DNA of 64,000 nt from Streptomyces sp. HD (GCF_028369295.1 NZ_JAQMYP010000020.1:1-64000), one strand, 5' to 3'. Numbered from the stretch's first letter, positions 14,730-23,824 are shown. Made by a program: numbers and translations. Notes: generated from the letters alone by a model not told the origin.

Positions 14730-16039
14730 GTGACGAGTCGGTCGCGGAGACCGTCTACGAAGCCGGACTTGAGCTCTACAACCCGGGTGGCGAGCCGGAC
14801 GTTCTGCGGGACGCGGCCAAGGCGTGGGGCGCGATGGGCGAGGCCCTCGACAAGTTCGTCGTCCACATGGACAAGGTCATCCGCGACGTCCACGGCGACG
14901 AATGGCGGGGGCCGGCCGCCGATGCCTTCGTCAAGCACTGGGAAGAGGTCAAGAAGTCCGTCGAGGACGCTCAACCGAGCTTCGACGAGGCGAAGAAGGG
15001 CCTCAACGAGGCAGCGGACAAGATCGAAGAGATCAACAGCGAGATCCATCAGATCTATCTGGAGATCGGTGTCACGATCGGTGTCTCCGTCGCCACCTCC
15101 TTCATCACCCTCGGTTTCTCCGCGGCCGCCGGCGCGGCGAACGCGGCCCGGCTCGCCGGGCAGGCGGCGACGGCCGCAGCGCGGCTCGGCAGGATCCTGG
15201 CCACGATCGCCCGTTGGTTCGAGAAGCTGCGGACGTTCGAGCACTCAAGCAAGTTTCTGCAGTACGGCGTCCGCTTCGGCAGCACGTTCGCCGGCCGGAC
15301 CGCGATCGAGTTCGGCAACGGCGTGGCCACCAGCGTGATCAGCGGCAAGGGTCCCGAGTGGGAGAACAACCTGGTCGGCGGGGTGGCCGGGGCCGGCATG
15401 GGCAAGCTTGCCGATGTCGCACTCGGCGGGCGGCTCGGGGGAGGAATCGGAGAGTCGATCGGCACGGGTGCCGTCGGTGGGGCGACGGGCAGCCTGGTCG
15501 GGGACGCCGCCAACTCCTACGGCCCGTGGGCGGACAAGGATGACGAGTTCGACTGGTCGCAGTCGCTGATCGGAGCCGCGGCCGGAGGGGCCGGCGGAGG
15601 CGTCGGAGGCGGGCTCACGCATGGTTCCGGAGCCGGGGAGGCGGGCGGTACCGGAGAGGCCGCTTCCGGTGGGGCTGCCGACGGGAGCGGCGGCGCGGAC
15701 GGTGCCTCCGGTGGCGCCGCCGACGAGGGCGGAGCCGGCGGCACCGGCGGAACGGACGGAACCGCCGGGGCAAGCGAGGGAAGCGGTGACCAGGCGACGC
15801 CCGACACCGGAGCCGATGCGGACGCGGACGCGGATGCCGATGGGCTGACGCAGGAGCAGCGGAACGCGATGCGTGACGAGGCCACGAACAGCCGAGTGGG
15901 CACCGAGATCGGCGCGGCCGGAAACCGGCTCAAGGAAGCGGACAGCATCGAGGACGACCTGGACGAGGGGCAGCAGAAGACGGCCCAACGGCTCCGGGAG
16001 CACGCGAACAACACGACTCTGGTGGACGACTTCGGATGA
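14726..16039 (+). CDS. Large WXG-domain protein with Gly-rich C-terminus (T7SS-type substrate candidate)
   Basis: A 437-residue protein. The N-terminal WXG100 domain has W60-R-G62 (GDEWRGPAADAF) between two helices; a coiled coil runs about 70-115. Hydrophobic and glycine-zipper segments (about 118-145 and 200-300) follow, then a low-complexity Gly/Ala/Ser region with AD repeats near 371-380, and a charged helical tail. No toxin domain is recognisable, and no immunity gene or EccC/EccD core lies nearby. The GTG overlaps the stop of the small WXG-like gene, and its own end overlaps the membrane-protein start (ATGA). Confidence 0.65.
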   Translation: MSDESVAETVYEAGLELYNPGGEPDVLRDAAKAWGAMGEALDKFVVHMDKVIRDVHGDEWRGPAADAFVKHWEEVKKSVEDAQPSFDEAKKGLNEAADKIEEINSEIHQIYLEIGVTIGVSVATSFITLGFSAAAGAANAARLAGQAATAAARLGRILATIARWFEKLRTFEHSSKFLQYGVRFGSTFAGRTAIEFGNGVATSVISGKGPEWENNLVGGVAGAGMGKLADVALGGRLGGGIGESIGTGAVGGATGSLVGDAANSYGPWADKDDEFDWSQSLIGAAAGGAGGGVGGGLTHGSGAGEAGGTGEAASGGAADGSGGADGASGGAADEGGAGGTGGTDGTAGASEGSGDQATPDTGADADADADADGLTQEQRNAMRDEATNSRVGTEIGAAGNRLKEADSIEDDLDEGQQKTAQRLREHANNTTLVDDFG

Positions 16040-17472
16040 ACGGTTCGGACGGAACGAGGACAGGCGCCATGAAGAGCGACGGCGTGCCGCGCACGCTCGG
16101 CCGGGCCATCCTGCTCGGCAAGGTGGCGGCCTGGGTGGCCTGCCTCCTGGTGACGGTGCTTCTCGGGTGCTGGCTCTTCATGGAGAAGTCCCCCTGGCGT
16201 GACGTTTTCGTACTCGGCTGCGCGGTCGTCCTGACCGTCTTCGCCGTCTCCGCATGGGCGTTGCGACGCGCGTCGGGCAACCCGGACCCGGCGTCGGTCT
16301 ACCGAGCCCTGGCCGCCCGCGTATCGGATGCGGGAGACGGCGGACCCAGGGCGCTCCCCGCGAGGTTGCGAGGTGCGTCCGCTCTGTTGAGCGACGGGGC
16401 TCTGGTGTTCTACGGCGCGGTGATGATGCTGATCCTCCCGCTCGCCCTCGGGGTGGGGACTCCCGCGCCCACGGGCAAGGCGGCGGAGATCGCTGCCGCT
16501 GGCGGCGTTGTGCGGGCGCTGCCGGTCGAGTCGGTGCGGGATGTCGTCAGGGACCGGCACAAGAGCGGCAGCACCTACCACTGCACGGTGACGGTGACGC
16601 TGCCCGCGGCCGACGCAGCCGGGAGCGGCAGGCGTGCCGACTTCCGATCGGAGTTTCCCGACCCCGCGGTGGTCGGCGAGAAGGTCTACGTCGGCTACGC
16701 CCCCGACCGCCCCGGACTGGGAGCCGTGGGCGACAACGACAGGGCCGATGTCGCCCGTCAGCTCTCCGGTCGCGCCATGAACAACTGGTGGACGGGGATT
16801 CTGGCTTCGGCATGGCTGTTCCTCGTGGGGGCCATCCTCTTCGTGTATCTCACGGGCCGCAGGGACCAGCGATTCCCACGGCGGCTGCGCGGTGACGAAC
16901 GTGTGGTGCGGGCGCGTATCTCCGGGTACGACGGTTACGGCTCGGACAAGCAGCGCATCTGTCTGGACCTCTCCACGGGCCCGGTGCAGTTGCATGTCCA
17001 TGCGGACAACGCCAGGTACGTGGACACGGTGGGGAACGCGGAAGGCCATCTGGTCTGGGTTCCGGACAGCAACCGGCACGGAGGGCGGAAGGGGCCGCAT
17101 CGGACGGGTGCGGTCTTCGTCAGCGATGCCGGCTGGTTCGTCCCGGGCGGGCTCGCCCCGGAGTACGAGCAGTCGGCGCGGGCGGCGGCTGATCACCGGG
17201 CTTCCGTCGACTCGACAGGGGAGGGCAGACTGCTCGACCTCGAAAGCGGCTGGCTCCTCAGCATCCCGAACCGGCTGATGAACGTCCTCCTGCTCTGGAC
17301 GCTCTCCACCGTGGTCCTCGCGCTTCCCGTCCCCGGGGCGGCATGGCGCATGGTCGTCGGAATCGGCTGCACGGTCGGGCTTCTGGTGTACGGCATGTAC
17401 CTGGTGGTGAGCGACGACTCGGCGGCGCAGAGGAAGTCGGGCAGCAGTCAGGGGGCGGTGGGCACTCGCTAG
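16036..17472 (+). CDS. Six-helix membrane protein with DUF3592-like domain
   Basis: A 478-residue protein starting in ATGA overlap (a second ATG at 16069 is possible). Predicted helices lie at about 27-49, 56-76, 122-141, 252-272 and two near the C-terminus (about 413-455). Between helices 3 and 4 is a soluble domain (SVRDVVRDRHKSGSTYHCTVTVTL ... GEKVYVGYAPDRPG) like DUF3592 proteins; a second soluble domain (VRARISGYDGYG ... HVHADNARYVD) follows helix 4. It is coupled to the WXG proteins and so probably part of their export, anchoring or immunity, by inference. Confidence 0.6.
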   Translation: MNGSDGTRTGAMKSDGVPRTLGRAILLGKVAAWVACLLVTVLLGCWLFMEKSPWRDVFVLGCAVVLTVFAVSAWALRRASGNPDPASVYRALAARVSDAGDGGPRALPARLRGASALLSDGALVFYGAVMMLILPLALGVGTPAPTGKAAEIAAAGGVVRALPVESVRDVVRDRHKSGSTYHCTVTVTLPAADAAGSGRRADFRSEFPDPAVVGEKVYVGYAPDRPGLGAVGDNDRADVARQLSGRAMNNWWTGILASAWLFLVGAILFVYLTGRRDQRFPRRLRGDERVVRARISGYDGYGSDKQRICLDLSTGPVQLHVHADNARYVDTVGNAEGHLVWVPDSNRHGGRKGPHRTGAVFVSDAGWFVPGGLAPEYEQSARAAADHRASVDSTGEGRLLDLESGWLLSIPNRLMNVLLLWTLSTVVLALPVPGAAWRMVVGIGCTVGLLVYGMYLVVSDDSAAQRKSGSSQGAVGTR

Positions 17473-17666
17473 TGCCCTAACTGCTGGTGCACCAGCACCG
17501 GCTTGGGGGTGGCCAGACGCAGGCCGACTTCCACGAGCGTCCAGCCGACCCTCGCACGCAGGTCGCGGGCGGGTTTGGCGCGGGTCGCGAGGGCGTGTGC
17601 GCGTGCCTCGGCGTGGAGTTCGGCGGCGCGGGTGTGGTGCAGCGTGAGGTGGGTGTCGGGGTGCAT
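17469..17666 (-). CDS. Small conserved protein downstream of ArsR gene
   Basis: A 65-residue reading from ATG 17666, 13 bases after the ArsR stop. It begins MHPDTHLTLHHTRAAELHAEA and ends RVGWTLVEVGLRLATPKP, a pattern common in small Streptomyces proteins encoded after ArsR-type regulators. The ribosome site is weak. Function is unknown. Confidence 0.55.
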   Translation of the reverse strand: MHPDTHLTLHHTRAAELHAEARAHALATRAKPARDLRARVGWTLVEVGLRLATPKPVLVHQQLGH

Positions 17667-17679
17667 GGGGCGGGGCCTC

Positions 17680-18258
17680 TCAGTCCGAGGTGATGGGGAA
17701 GACGTGGGTGTGGAGGCGGACCTGCTCGGCGCCTGGCGTGTCTTCGGGGGCGGCATGTTCGCGGTAGCTGTTGATGAGTTCGTGGATCTTCTCGTTGAGT
17801 TCGCTCGCGAGCTCGGGCGTGAGGCGCAGCGTGAAGTCACTCACGTCCGAGGCGCTGACCCACTCCTCGGGCCACTCGTGCCGGGTGCCGATGAACGTCG
17901 AGAGCTCCTGGGAGTGAAAGCTCCCGACCTCGTGCATGAACAGGGACGCAGCGCCTCGTACCGCCGGATCCGTGTCCTGGAGCAGTGACTCGTCGAACCG
18001 CACCCCCTGGTGGACCGCCCGCCACCATCGCTCCCGGCCCTTGCCGTGCTCCGGGGCGTCCTCCACGAAGCCGTACGCGGCGAGCTGGCGCAGGTGGTAG
18101 CTGGTGGCACCGCTCGACTCGCCCAGTTTTTCGGCGAGTTGGGAGGCGGTGGCGGGTCCGCCGCGGCGCAGGGTGGACAGCAGCTGCATCCGTAGGGGGT
18201 GGGCGAGCCCGCGCAGTGTGCGGGCGTCGAGCTGATGGAGATCCGGTTCCTCGACCAT
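17680..18258 (-). CDS. ArsR-type winged-helix regulator
   Basis: A 192-residue protein from ATG 18258. The wHTH spans about 13-75: LRGLAHPLRMQLLSTLRRGGPATASQLAEKLGESSGATSYHLRQL, typical of ArsR/HTH_20 proteins. The C-terminal half is a helical domain with FTLRLTPELASELNEKIHELI. It lacks the Cys pairs of metal sensors. A perfect palindrome lies 15 bases upstream of the start, so autoregulation is likely. The genes downstream of the osmoprotectant operon share its strand, but a link is not shown. Confidence 0.85.
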   Translation of the reverse strand: MVEEPDLHQLDARTLRGLAHPLRMQLLSTLRRGGPATASQLAEKLGESSGATSYHLRQLAAYGFVEDAPEHGKGRERWWRAVHQGVRFDESLLQDTDPAVRGAASLFMHEVGSFHSQELSTFIGTRHEWPEEWVSASDVSDFTLRLTPELASELNEKIHELINSYREHAAPEDTPGAEQVRLHTHVFPITSD

Positions 18259-18272
18259 GCTTACAAAGGTAT

Positions 18273-18296
18273 CGTTGCAAAGCTTTCTTTGCAACG
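18273..18296. promoter_or_regulatory. Palindromic operator of the ArsR-type gene
   Basis: CGTTGCAAAG - CTTT - CTTTGCAACG: perfect 10-bp arms with a 4-base spacer, centred about 27 bases before the start codon. Confidence 0.7.
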
Positions 18297-18312
18297 ACTT
18301 CTTTGGAACCCC

Positions 18313-19272
18313 CTACTTCACGAACCCCTCCTCCTTCATCCAGTCCAACGCCACCTGATGCGGATCCTCCCCGTCCACATCCACCTTCGCGTTCAGGTCC
18401 TGCGCCACAGAGTTGTTCAGCTTCTTGGTGACCGGGTCGAGTACCTCGGCGATCGCCGGCCACTTCTTCAGGGTCTTGGAGTTGATCATCGGGGCGACGT
18501 TGTAGTTGGGGAAGAACTTCTTGTCGTCCTCCATGACCACGAGGTTCATGGACTTGATGCGGCCGTCCGTCGTGAAGACCTCGCCGTAGGTGCAACTGCC
18601 CTTCGCGACCTGGGTGTAGATGATCCCGGTGTCCATCTGGGTGATGTTCTTCGTGGGCACGTCCATGCCGTACGCCTTCTGCATGCCCGGCAGCCCGTCC
18701 GCCCGGTTGGCGAACTCGACCTCCACGCACAGCGTCACGGCGCCGGGGTCCGACTTGGACAGCGCGGCGACCTCGGAGAGCGTGTTCGTGCCGTACTTCT
18801 TGTGGTTCTCCTGGTTCATCGCCAGGGCGTAGGTGTTGTTCAGGGAGGAGGGCGCCAGCCAGCTCACCCCGTTCTTCGCGTCGGCCTCGCGCACCGCCTC
18901 CCACTGCTTGTGCGGGTCGGGGATCGGCTCGCTGCGGCCCAGGTACGTGATCCAGGCCGTGCCCGTGTACTCGTACCCGGCGTCCGCGTCGCCCTTGCGG
19001 ACCGCCTCGCGGCTGCCGATGGAGCCCTGGATGCCGGTGCGGTCGAGCACCTCCGCTCCGGCCGCCTGGAAGGCGATGCCCATGATCGCGCCGAGGATGA
19101 GCTGCTCGGTGAACGACTTCGACGTCACCGTCAGTTCGGCGCCCTTCAGCGGCTCGCCCCGCCCGATCGTCCCGGACCGTACGTCGTCGACCATGGGGGA
19201 GCCGCTGGTCAGCCCGCAGCCGGCGGACGCCACCAGCATCCCCGCCGTCAGCAAGGCCACGGGCCGCCTCAC
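18313..19272 (-). CDS. Osmoprotectant (betaine/choline) ABC transporter substrate-binding lipoprotein
   Basis: A 319-residue protein from GTG 19272, which overlaps the permease stop (GTGA). Lipobox LVASAGC with Cys19. The OpuAC-like type II binding fold shows ELTVTSKSFTEQLILGAIM, GYEYTGTAW and SSLNNTYALAMN motifs. It binds quaternary ammonium osmolytes outside the membrane. It is the last gene of the four-gene operon. Confidence 0.88.
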   Translation of the reverse strand: MRRPVALLTAGMLVASAGCGLTSGSPMVDDVRSGTIGRGEPLKGAELTVTSKSFTEQLILGAIMGIAFQAAGAEVLDRTGIQGSIGSREAVRKGDADAGYEYTGTAWITYLGRSEPIPDPHKQWEAVREADAKNGVSWLAPSSLNNTYALAMNQENHKKYGTNTLSEVAALSKSDPGAVTLCVEVEFANRADGLPGMQKAYGMDVPTKNITQMDTGIIYTQVAKGSCTYGEVFTTDGRIKSMNLVVMEDDKKFFPNYNVAPMINSKTLKKWPAIAEVLDPVTKKLNNSVAQDLNAKVDVDGEDPHQVALDWMKEEGFVK

Positions 19273-20135
19273 AGGTCCAGCCCCCGCGGCCGCAGCAGCA
19301 CTTCCGCCAGCGACGCCAGCCAGTCCACCAGCAGGGCGAGGGCGACCGTGAGGATCGAGCCCAGGACCAGGACCGGCATGCGCTGGTTGGTGATGCCGGC
19401 CGTGATCAGCACGCCGAGGCCGCCGCCCCCGCCGAACACCGCCAGGGTCGCCGTACCGACGTTGAGGACCAGGGCCGTACGGACGCCCGCGAGGATCAGC
19501 GGGACCGCCAGGGGGAGTTCCACCCGGGACAGGACGCCCAGTGGGGACATGCCGATGCCGCGCGCGGCCTCCAGCATGGTCGGGTCGTTCGCCTTGAGGC
19601 CGGCCATGGTGTTGGACAGCACGGGCAGCACGGCGTACGCGATCATGCCGATCAGGGCCGCCCTGCGGCCGATGCCCAGCCAGATCACCAGCAGCGCGAG
19701 CAGACCGATCGCCGGGGTCGCCTGGCCCATGTTGGCGATCGCCACCGCCACCGGGGTCGCCTTGCGGAACGCCCGCCGGGTGAGCAGGATCCCCAGCGGG
19801 ATCGCGATGATCAGCACGAAGAAGGTGGAGATCGCGGTGAGTTCGATGTGCTCCCACAGGGCCTGGGAGACCTGACCGTTCGACAGCGCGTTCTCGGAGA
19901 CCGCGTCGAGGTCGGCCTGCTGGAACCACAGCCAGGTCGCGAGCAGCAGCACCACCAGCATCGCGGGCACGACGGTGAGCTTCTGCCAGCTCAGCCGGGC
20001 CGGGGCCCGTACGTGGGTGAGGGAGGGGGCCTCCGTGCTCCCCGCGGGTTCGCCGCCTCCGGGAGCCTCCGTCTCCTCGGACTCCCCGGACTCTTCCCGC
20101 GCCCGGGACGTCCCGGGGGCCTCGGGACTGCTCAC
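19269..20135 (-). CDS. Osmoprotectant ABC transporter permease (OpuCB/CD type)
   Basis: A 288-residue protein from GTG 20135, overlapping the ATPase stop. A Pro/Glu-rich cytosolic N-terminus (about 55 residues) precedes five to six helices; the EAA-like loop is GLKANDPTMLEAARGIGMSPLGVLSRVELPLAVPLILAG. It forms half of the membrane channel with the permease at 21384-22031. Confidence 0.9.
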   Translation of the reverse strand: MSSPEAPGTSRAREESGESEETEAPGGGEPAGSTEAPSLTHVRAPARLSWQKLTVVPAMLVVLLLATWLWFQQADLDAVSENALSNGQVSQALWEHIELTAISTFFVLIIAIPLGILLTRRAFRKATPVAVAIANMGQATPAIGLLALLVIWLGIGRRAALIGMIAYAVLPVLSNTMAGLKANDPTMLEAARGIGMSPLGVLSRVELPLAVPLILAGVRTALVLNVGTATLAVFGGGGGLGVLITAGITNQRMPVLVLGSILTVALALLVDWLASLAEVLLRPRGLDL

Positions 20136-21391
20136 GCCTTCATCCCCCCTCGCTCGCCCTCCTGCTCGGCGTGCGTGCGCTCCGCCCGCGCCCCCTCCAG
20201 CTCGTGCTGGGCCTCCAGCGCCTCCAGCCGGTCGGCCTCCAGCAGCTCGTGCACGGAGTTCATCAGCGTCTCCATGTCGACGACGCCCGTGTACTCGCCG
20301 CGCCGCCCGGTCACCGCGACCCGGCCCGAGCTGTCCGTCAGCACCGCCTCCAGCGCGTCCCGCAGGGTCGCGTCCCTGGTCACCGTGGAGTGCACGAGCG
20401 CGCCCGCCCGCGCCAGCGACCCCTTGGCCCGCATCATGTCGCCGCGCCTGAGCCACTTGTACGGCCGTCGGCGCCGGTCGAGCAGCAGGACCTCGTTGGT
20501 GCCGCTCGCCCGCAACAGGTTGAAGATCTCCTGGAGCGGGTCGTCGACGGTCGCCGTCGGATAGTCGGTGATCCCCACGTCCCGTACCCGGGTCAGGTTC
20601 AGCCGCTTCAGTGCCGCGCCCGCGCCCACGAACCCCGAGACGAAGTCGTCCGCCGGGTTGGTGAGGATGGCCTCCGGGGTGTCGAACTGGGCGATGTGGG
20701 ACCGTTCGCGCAGGACGGCGATCCGGTCGCCGAGCTTGATCGCCTCGTCGAAGTCGTGCGTGACGAAGACGATCGTCTTGTGCAGCTCGTGCTGGAGCCT
20801 GATCAGCTCGTCCTGGAGGTGGTCGCGGGTGATCGGGTCGACCGCGCCGAACGGCTCGTCCATCAGCAGGACCGGGGGATCCGCCGCCAACGCCCGTGCC
20901 ACGCCCACGCGTTGCTGCTGACCTCCGGAGAGCTGGCGCGGATACCGGCCGCGGAACTCCCCGACGTCCAGCCCGACGAGGTCGAGCAGCTCCTCGACAC
21001 GCGAGGCGATCCGCGTCTTCGACCAGCCGATCATCTTCGGCACGAGCGCGATGTTCTGCGCGACCGTCATGTGCGGGAACAGCCCCGCGGACTGGATCGC
21101 GTAGCCGACCTTGCGGCGCAGCTTCACCGGGTCGATGTCGGTGACGTCCTCGCCGCCGATGCGGATCCGGCCACCGGTCGGCTCGATCAGCCGGTTGATC
21201 ATCTTCAGCGTCGTCGACTTCCCGCAGCCGGAGGGGCCGACGAAGATGACGACCTCGCCGGCCTTGATCTCCATGTTCACGTCGTCCACGGCCGGCTGCG
21301 GGCTGCCCGGATACTGCTTCGAGAGGTTCTCCAGCTCGATGGAGGCTCCGTGGTGGCCGGCATGTCCGTCGGGGCCGTTGTTCTCAGACAC
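20132..21391 (-). CDS. Osmoprotectant ABC transporter ATP-binding protein with CBS domains
   Basis: A 419-residue protein. Walker A is GPSGCGKST (52-60), the Q-loop is AIQSAGLFPHM, the signature LSGGQQQRVGVARA, and Walker B VLLMDEPFGA with D-loop VDPITR. Tandem CBS domains occupy about 270-395, as in OpuA/OpuC ATPases where they sense ionic strength or c-di-AMP. A charged tail (EALEAQHELEGARAERTHAE) follows. It overlaps both adjacent permease genes. Confidence 0.92.
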   Translation of the reverse strand: MSENNGPDGHAGHHGASIELENLSKQYPGSPQPAVDDVNMEIKAGEVVIFVGPSGCGKSTTLKMINRLIEPTGGRIRIGGEDVTDIDPVKLRRKVGYAIQSAGLFPHMTVAQNIALVPKMIGWSKTRIASRVEELLDLVGLDVGEFRGRYPRQLSGGQQQRVGVARALAADPPVLLMDEPFGAVDPITRDHLQDELIRLQHELHKTIVFVTHDFDEAIKLGDRIAVLRERSHIAQFDTPEAILTNPADDFVSGFVGAGAALKRLNLTRVRDVGITDYPTATVDDPLQEIFNLLRASGTNEVLLLDRRRRPYKWLRRGDMMRAKGSLARAGALVHSTVTRDATLRDALEAVLTDSSGRVAVTGRRGEYTGVVDMETLMNSVHELLEADRLEALEAQHELEGARAERTHAEQEGERGGMKA

Positions 21392-22031
21392 GGATCCCCC
21401 TGGGGATGGTCAGCCGCCCGATCAGTACGTACGCGGCGTCGAACAGCAGCGCCAGGATGATGATCCCGACCGTGCCCGCGAGCACCTGGTTCAGCGCGTT
21501 CGCGCTGCCCAGCGAGGCGAGACCGCGGAAGATGACGTTGCCGAGGCCGGGGCCGGAGGCGTACGCCGCGATGGCCGCGATACCCATCAGCATCTGCGTG
21601 GCGACCCGGATCCCGGTCAGGATCGGCGGCCAGGCCAGCGGCAGCTCCACCTTCAGCAGCCGGGTGAGCCGCGACATCCCGATGCCCTTGGCCGCGTCCA
21701 CCAGGGCCGGGTCGACCCCGCGCAGCCCGACGATCGAGTTGCGCACGACCGGCAGCAGCCCGTACAGCGTCAGCGCGATCACCGTGGGCGCCACGCCAAG
21801 GCCCACGACCGGGATGAGCAGACCGATCATGGCCAGCGACGGAATGGTCAGGATGCCGGAGGTGGTCAGCGTGGCGAGATTGCCGGCCCACTCGGTGCGA
21901 TAGGTGGCCACGCCGATCAGCACCCCGATCACGGTCGCCACCACCATGCACTGCAGGACGGCACTGGCGTGCTGGAGGGCGTCGGCGAACAGCTGCTGGT
22001 GGCGGTTGCCCAGGTACTCCCAGAAGCTCAC
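21384..22031 (-). CDS. Osmoprotectant ABC transporter permease (first gene of operon)
   Basis: A 215-residue protein from GTG 22031. Helices fill most of the chain. The loop GLRGVDPALVDAAKGIGMSRLTRLLKVELPLAWPPI is the ATPase-contact motif of the BPD permease family. It overlaps the ATPase gene by eight bases. No operator is evident in the 26-base gap behind the AsnC-family gene, so the promoter may lie in that gene or be shared. Confidence 0.9.
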   Translation of the reverse strand: MSFWEYLGNRHQQLFADALQHASAVLQCMVVATVIGVLIGVATYRTEWAGNLATLTTSGILTIPSLAMIGLLIPVVGLGVAPTVIALTLYGLLPVVRNSIVGLRGVDPALVDAAKGIGMSRLTRLLKVELPLAWPPILTGIRVATQMLMGIAAIAAYASGPGLGNVIFRGLASLGSANALNQVLAGTVGIIILALLFDAAYVLIGRLTIPRGIRV

Positions 22032-22057
22032 ACCCGCTCACCCGCTCACCAGATCGG

Positions 22058-22576
22058 CTAGGTCGTCCTGTCCCGGTCCTGGGCCGCCTGCTCCACCAGC
22101 GGGATGGTCCGCAGCGGAACGGGGTTCTCCATCACGATCGCGGTGGAGGCCCGGACGATCCCATCGAAACCGACAACCCGGTCGATCACACGCTGGAGAT
22201 CGGCGTTGGAGCGCGCCACGAGACGGCACATCATGTCCCCGGTCCCGGTGGTGGTGTGAAGTTCCAGCACCTCCGGCACGGACGCCAAGTGCGCCCGCAC
22301 GTCCGCCCCTTGCCCCTGCCGGATCTGCAGCGTGGCGAAGGCGGTGACCGGATACCCGAGCGCGGCCGGATCCACCTCCGGGCCGAATCCCCGGATGACT
22401 CCGTTCGACTGAAGCCGGTCGAGGCGCGCCTGCACGGTCCCGCGGGCCACCCCCAGCCGCCGGGACATCTCCAGCACCCCGATCCGCGGCTCCCGCGCCA
22501 GCAGCACGATGATCCGCCCGTCCAGATGATCGATCGCCACAGCAGCCTCCCGGAGCCTCACGAGCGGGGTGGTCAT
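22058..22576 (-). CDS. Lrp/AsnC-family regulator divergent from hpd
   Basis: A 172-residue protein. N-terminal HTH (LDGRIIVLLAREPRIGVLEMSRRLGVARGTVQARLDRL) and a C-terminal RAM ligand domain (GYPVTAFATLQIRQG ... VLELHTTTGTGDMMCRLVARS). It is divergent from the 4-hydroxyphenylpyruvate dioxygenase gene across 102 bases. By position it should control tyrosine catabolism, probably with an aromatic amino-acid effector; this agrees with what I recall of the S. coelicolor pair SCO2928/SCO2927. Confidence 0.88.
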   Translation of the reverse strand: MTTPLVRLREAAVAIDHLDGRIIVLLAREPRIGVLEMSRRLGVARGTVQARLDRLQSNGVIRGFGPEVDPAALGYPVTAFATLQIRQGQGADVRAHLASVPEVLELHTTTGTGDMMCRLVARSNADLQRVIDRVVGFDGIVRASTAIVMENPVPLRTIPLVEQAAQDRDRTT

Positions 22577-22580
22577 CCTG

Positions 22581-22629
22581 TACAGACAGCCCGCAGAAAC
22601 GGACCCTTCACTGCACAGACTGCCCAGTG
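22581..22629. promoter_or_regulatory. Intergenic direct repeats between AsnC gene and hpd
   Basis: TACAGACAGCCCGCAG (22581-22596) is repeated imperfectly as GCACAGACTGCCCAGTG (22613-22629), three helical turns apart. It is a fitting binding array for an Lrp-type octamer over the divergent promoters. Confidence 0.45.
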
Positions 22630-22678
22630 AACGAACAAACTATTGCGCACCTTGCCGTACCGGAGTGAGGCTGCGGCT

Positions 22679-23824
22679 ATGACGCAGACCACACACCACA
22701 CTCCCGACACCGCCCGGCAGGCCGACCCCTTCCCGGTCAAGGGAATGGACGCGGTCGTCTTCGCCGTGGGCAACGCCAAGCAGGCGGCGCACTACTACTC
22801 CACCGCTTTCGGCATGAAGCTCGTCGCGTACTCCGGACCGGAGAACGGCAGCCGTGAGACCGCGAGCTACGTGCTGGAGAACGGCTCCGCCCGGTTCGTC
22901 CTCACCTCGGTCATCAAGCCCGCCACCGCCTGGGGCCACTTCCTCGCCCAGCACGTGGCCGAGCACGGCGACGGTGTCATCGACCTCGCCATCGAGGTGC
23001 CGGACGCGCGCCGCGCCTACGCCTACGCCCTCGAACACGGCGCCCGCTCGGTCGAGGAGCCGTACGAGACGAAGGACGAGCACGGCACCGTCGTACGGGC
23101 CGCGATCGCGACGTACGGCGAGACCCGCCACACGCTCGTCGAGCGCAAGGACTACGAGGGCCCGTACCTGCCGGGCTTCGTCGCCGCCGAGCCGATGGTC
23201 GAGCCGCCCGCCCAGCGCACCTTCCAGGCCATCGACCACTGTGTGGGCAACGTCGAACTCGGCCGGATGAACGAATGGGTCGGCTTCTACAACAAGGTCA
23301 TGGGCTTCACGAACATGAAGGAGTTCGTGGGCGACGACATCGCCACCGAGTACAGCGCGCTGATGTCGAAGGTGGTCGCGGACGGGACCCTGAAGGTCAA
23401 GTTCCCGATCAACGAGCCCGCCATCGCCAAGAAGAAGTCCCAGATCGACGAGTACCTGGAGTTCTACGGCGGCGCGGGCGTCCAGCACATCGCGCTGAAC
23501 ACCAACGACATCGTGGCGACGGTACGGACGATGCGCGCGGCCGGCGTCCGGTTCCTGGACACCCCCGACTCGTACTACGACACCCTCGGCGAGTGGGTGG
23601 GCGACACCCGGGTGCCGATCGAGACCCTGCGCGAGCTGAAGATCCTCGCCGACCGCGACGAGGACGGCTATCTGCTGCAGATCTTCACCAAGCCGGTCCA
23701 GGACCGTCCGACCGTCTTCTTCGAGATCATCGAGCGGCACGGCTCCATGGGCTTCGGCAAGGGCAACTTCAAGGCACTGTTCGAGGCGATCGAGCGGGAG
23801 CAGGAGAAGCGCGGCAACCTCTGA
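22679..23824 (+). CDS. hpd: 4-hydroxyphenylpyruvate dioxygenase
   Basis: A 381-residue protein from ATG 22679 with GGAGTGAGG upstream. Two vicinal-oxygen-chelate domains. Iron ligands His187 (AIDHCVG), His270 (VQHIAL) and Glu349 (FFEIIER) fall at the numbers known from S. avermitilis HPPD. It converts 4-hydroxyphenylpyruvate to homogentisate with Fe(II) and O2, the second step of tyrosine breakdown and the source of ochronotic pigment. It is under the divergent AsnC-type regulator. Confidence 0.97.
   Translation: MTQTTHHTPDTARQADPFPVKGMDAVVFAVGNAKQAAHYYSTAFGMKLVAYSGPENGSRETASYVLENGSARFVLTSVIKPATAWGHFLAQHVAEHGDGVIDLAIEVPDARRAYAYALEHGARSVEEPYETKDEHGTVVRAAIATYGETRHTLVERKDYEGPYLPGFVAAEPMVEPPAQRTFQAIDHCVGNVELGRMNEWVGFYNKVMGFTNMKEFVGDDIATEYSALMSKVVADGTLKVKFPINEPAIAKKKSQIDEYLEFYGGAGVQHIALNTNDIVATVRTMRAAGVRFLDTPDSYYDTLGEWVGDTRVPIETLRELKILADRDEDGYLLQIFTKPVQDRPTVFFEIIERHGSMGFGKGNFKALFEAIEREQEKRGNL

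Noticed and set aside
17837..18904. 355-residue minus-strand reading over the ArsR operator
   Set aside because: Wrong frame across two real genes and the palindrome; low-complexity product.
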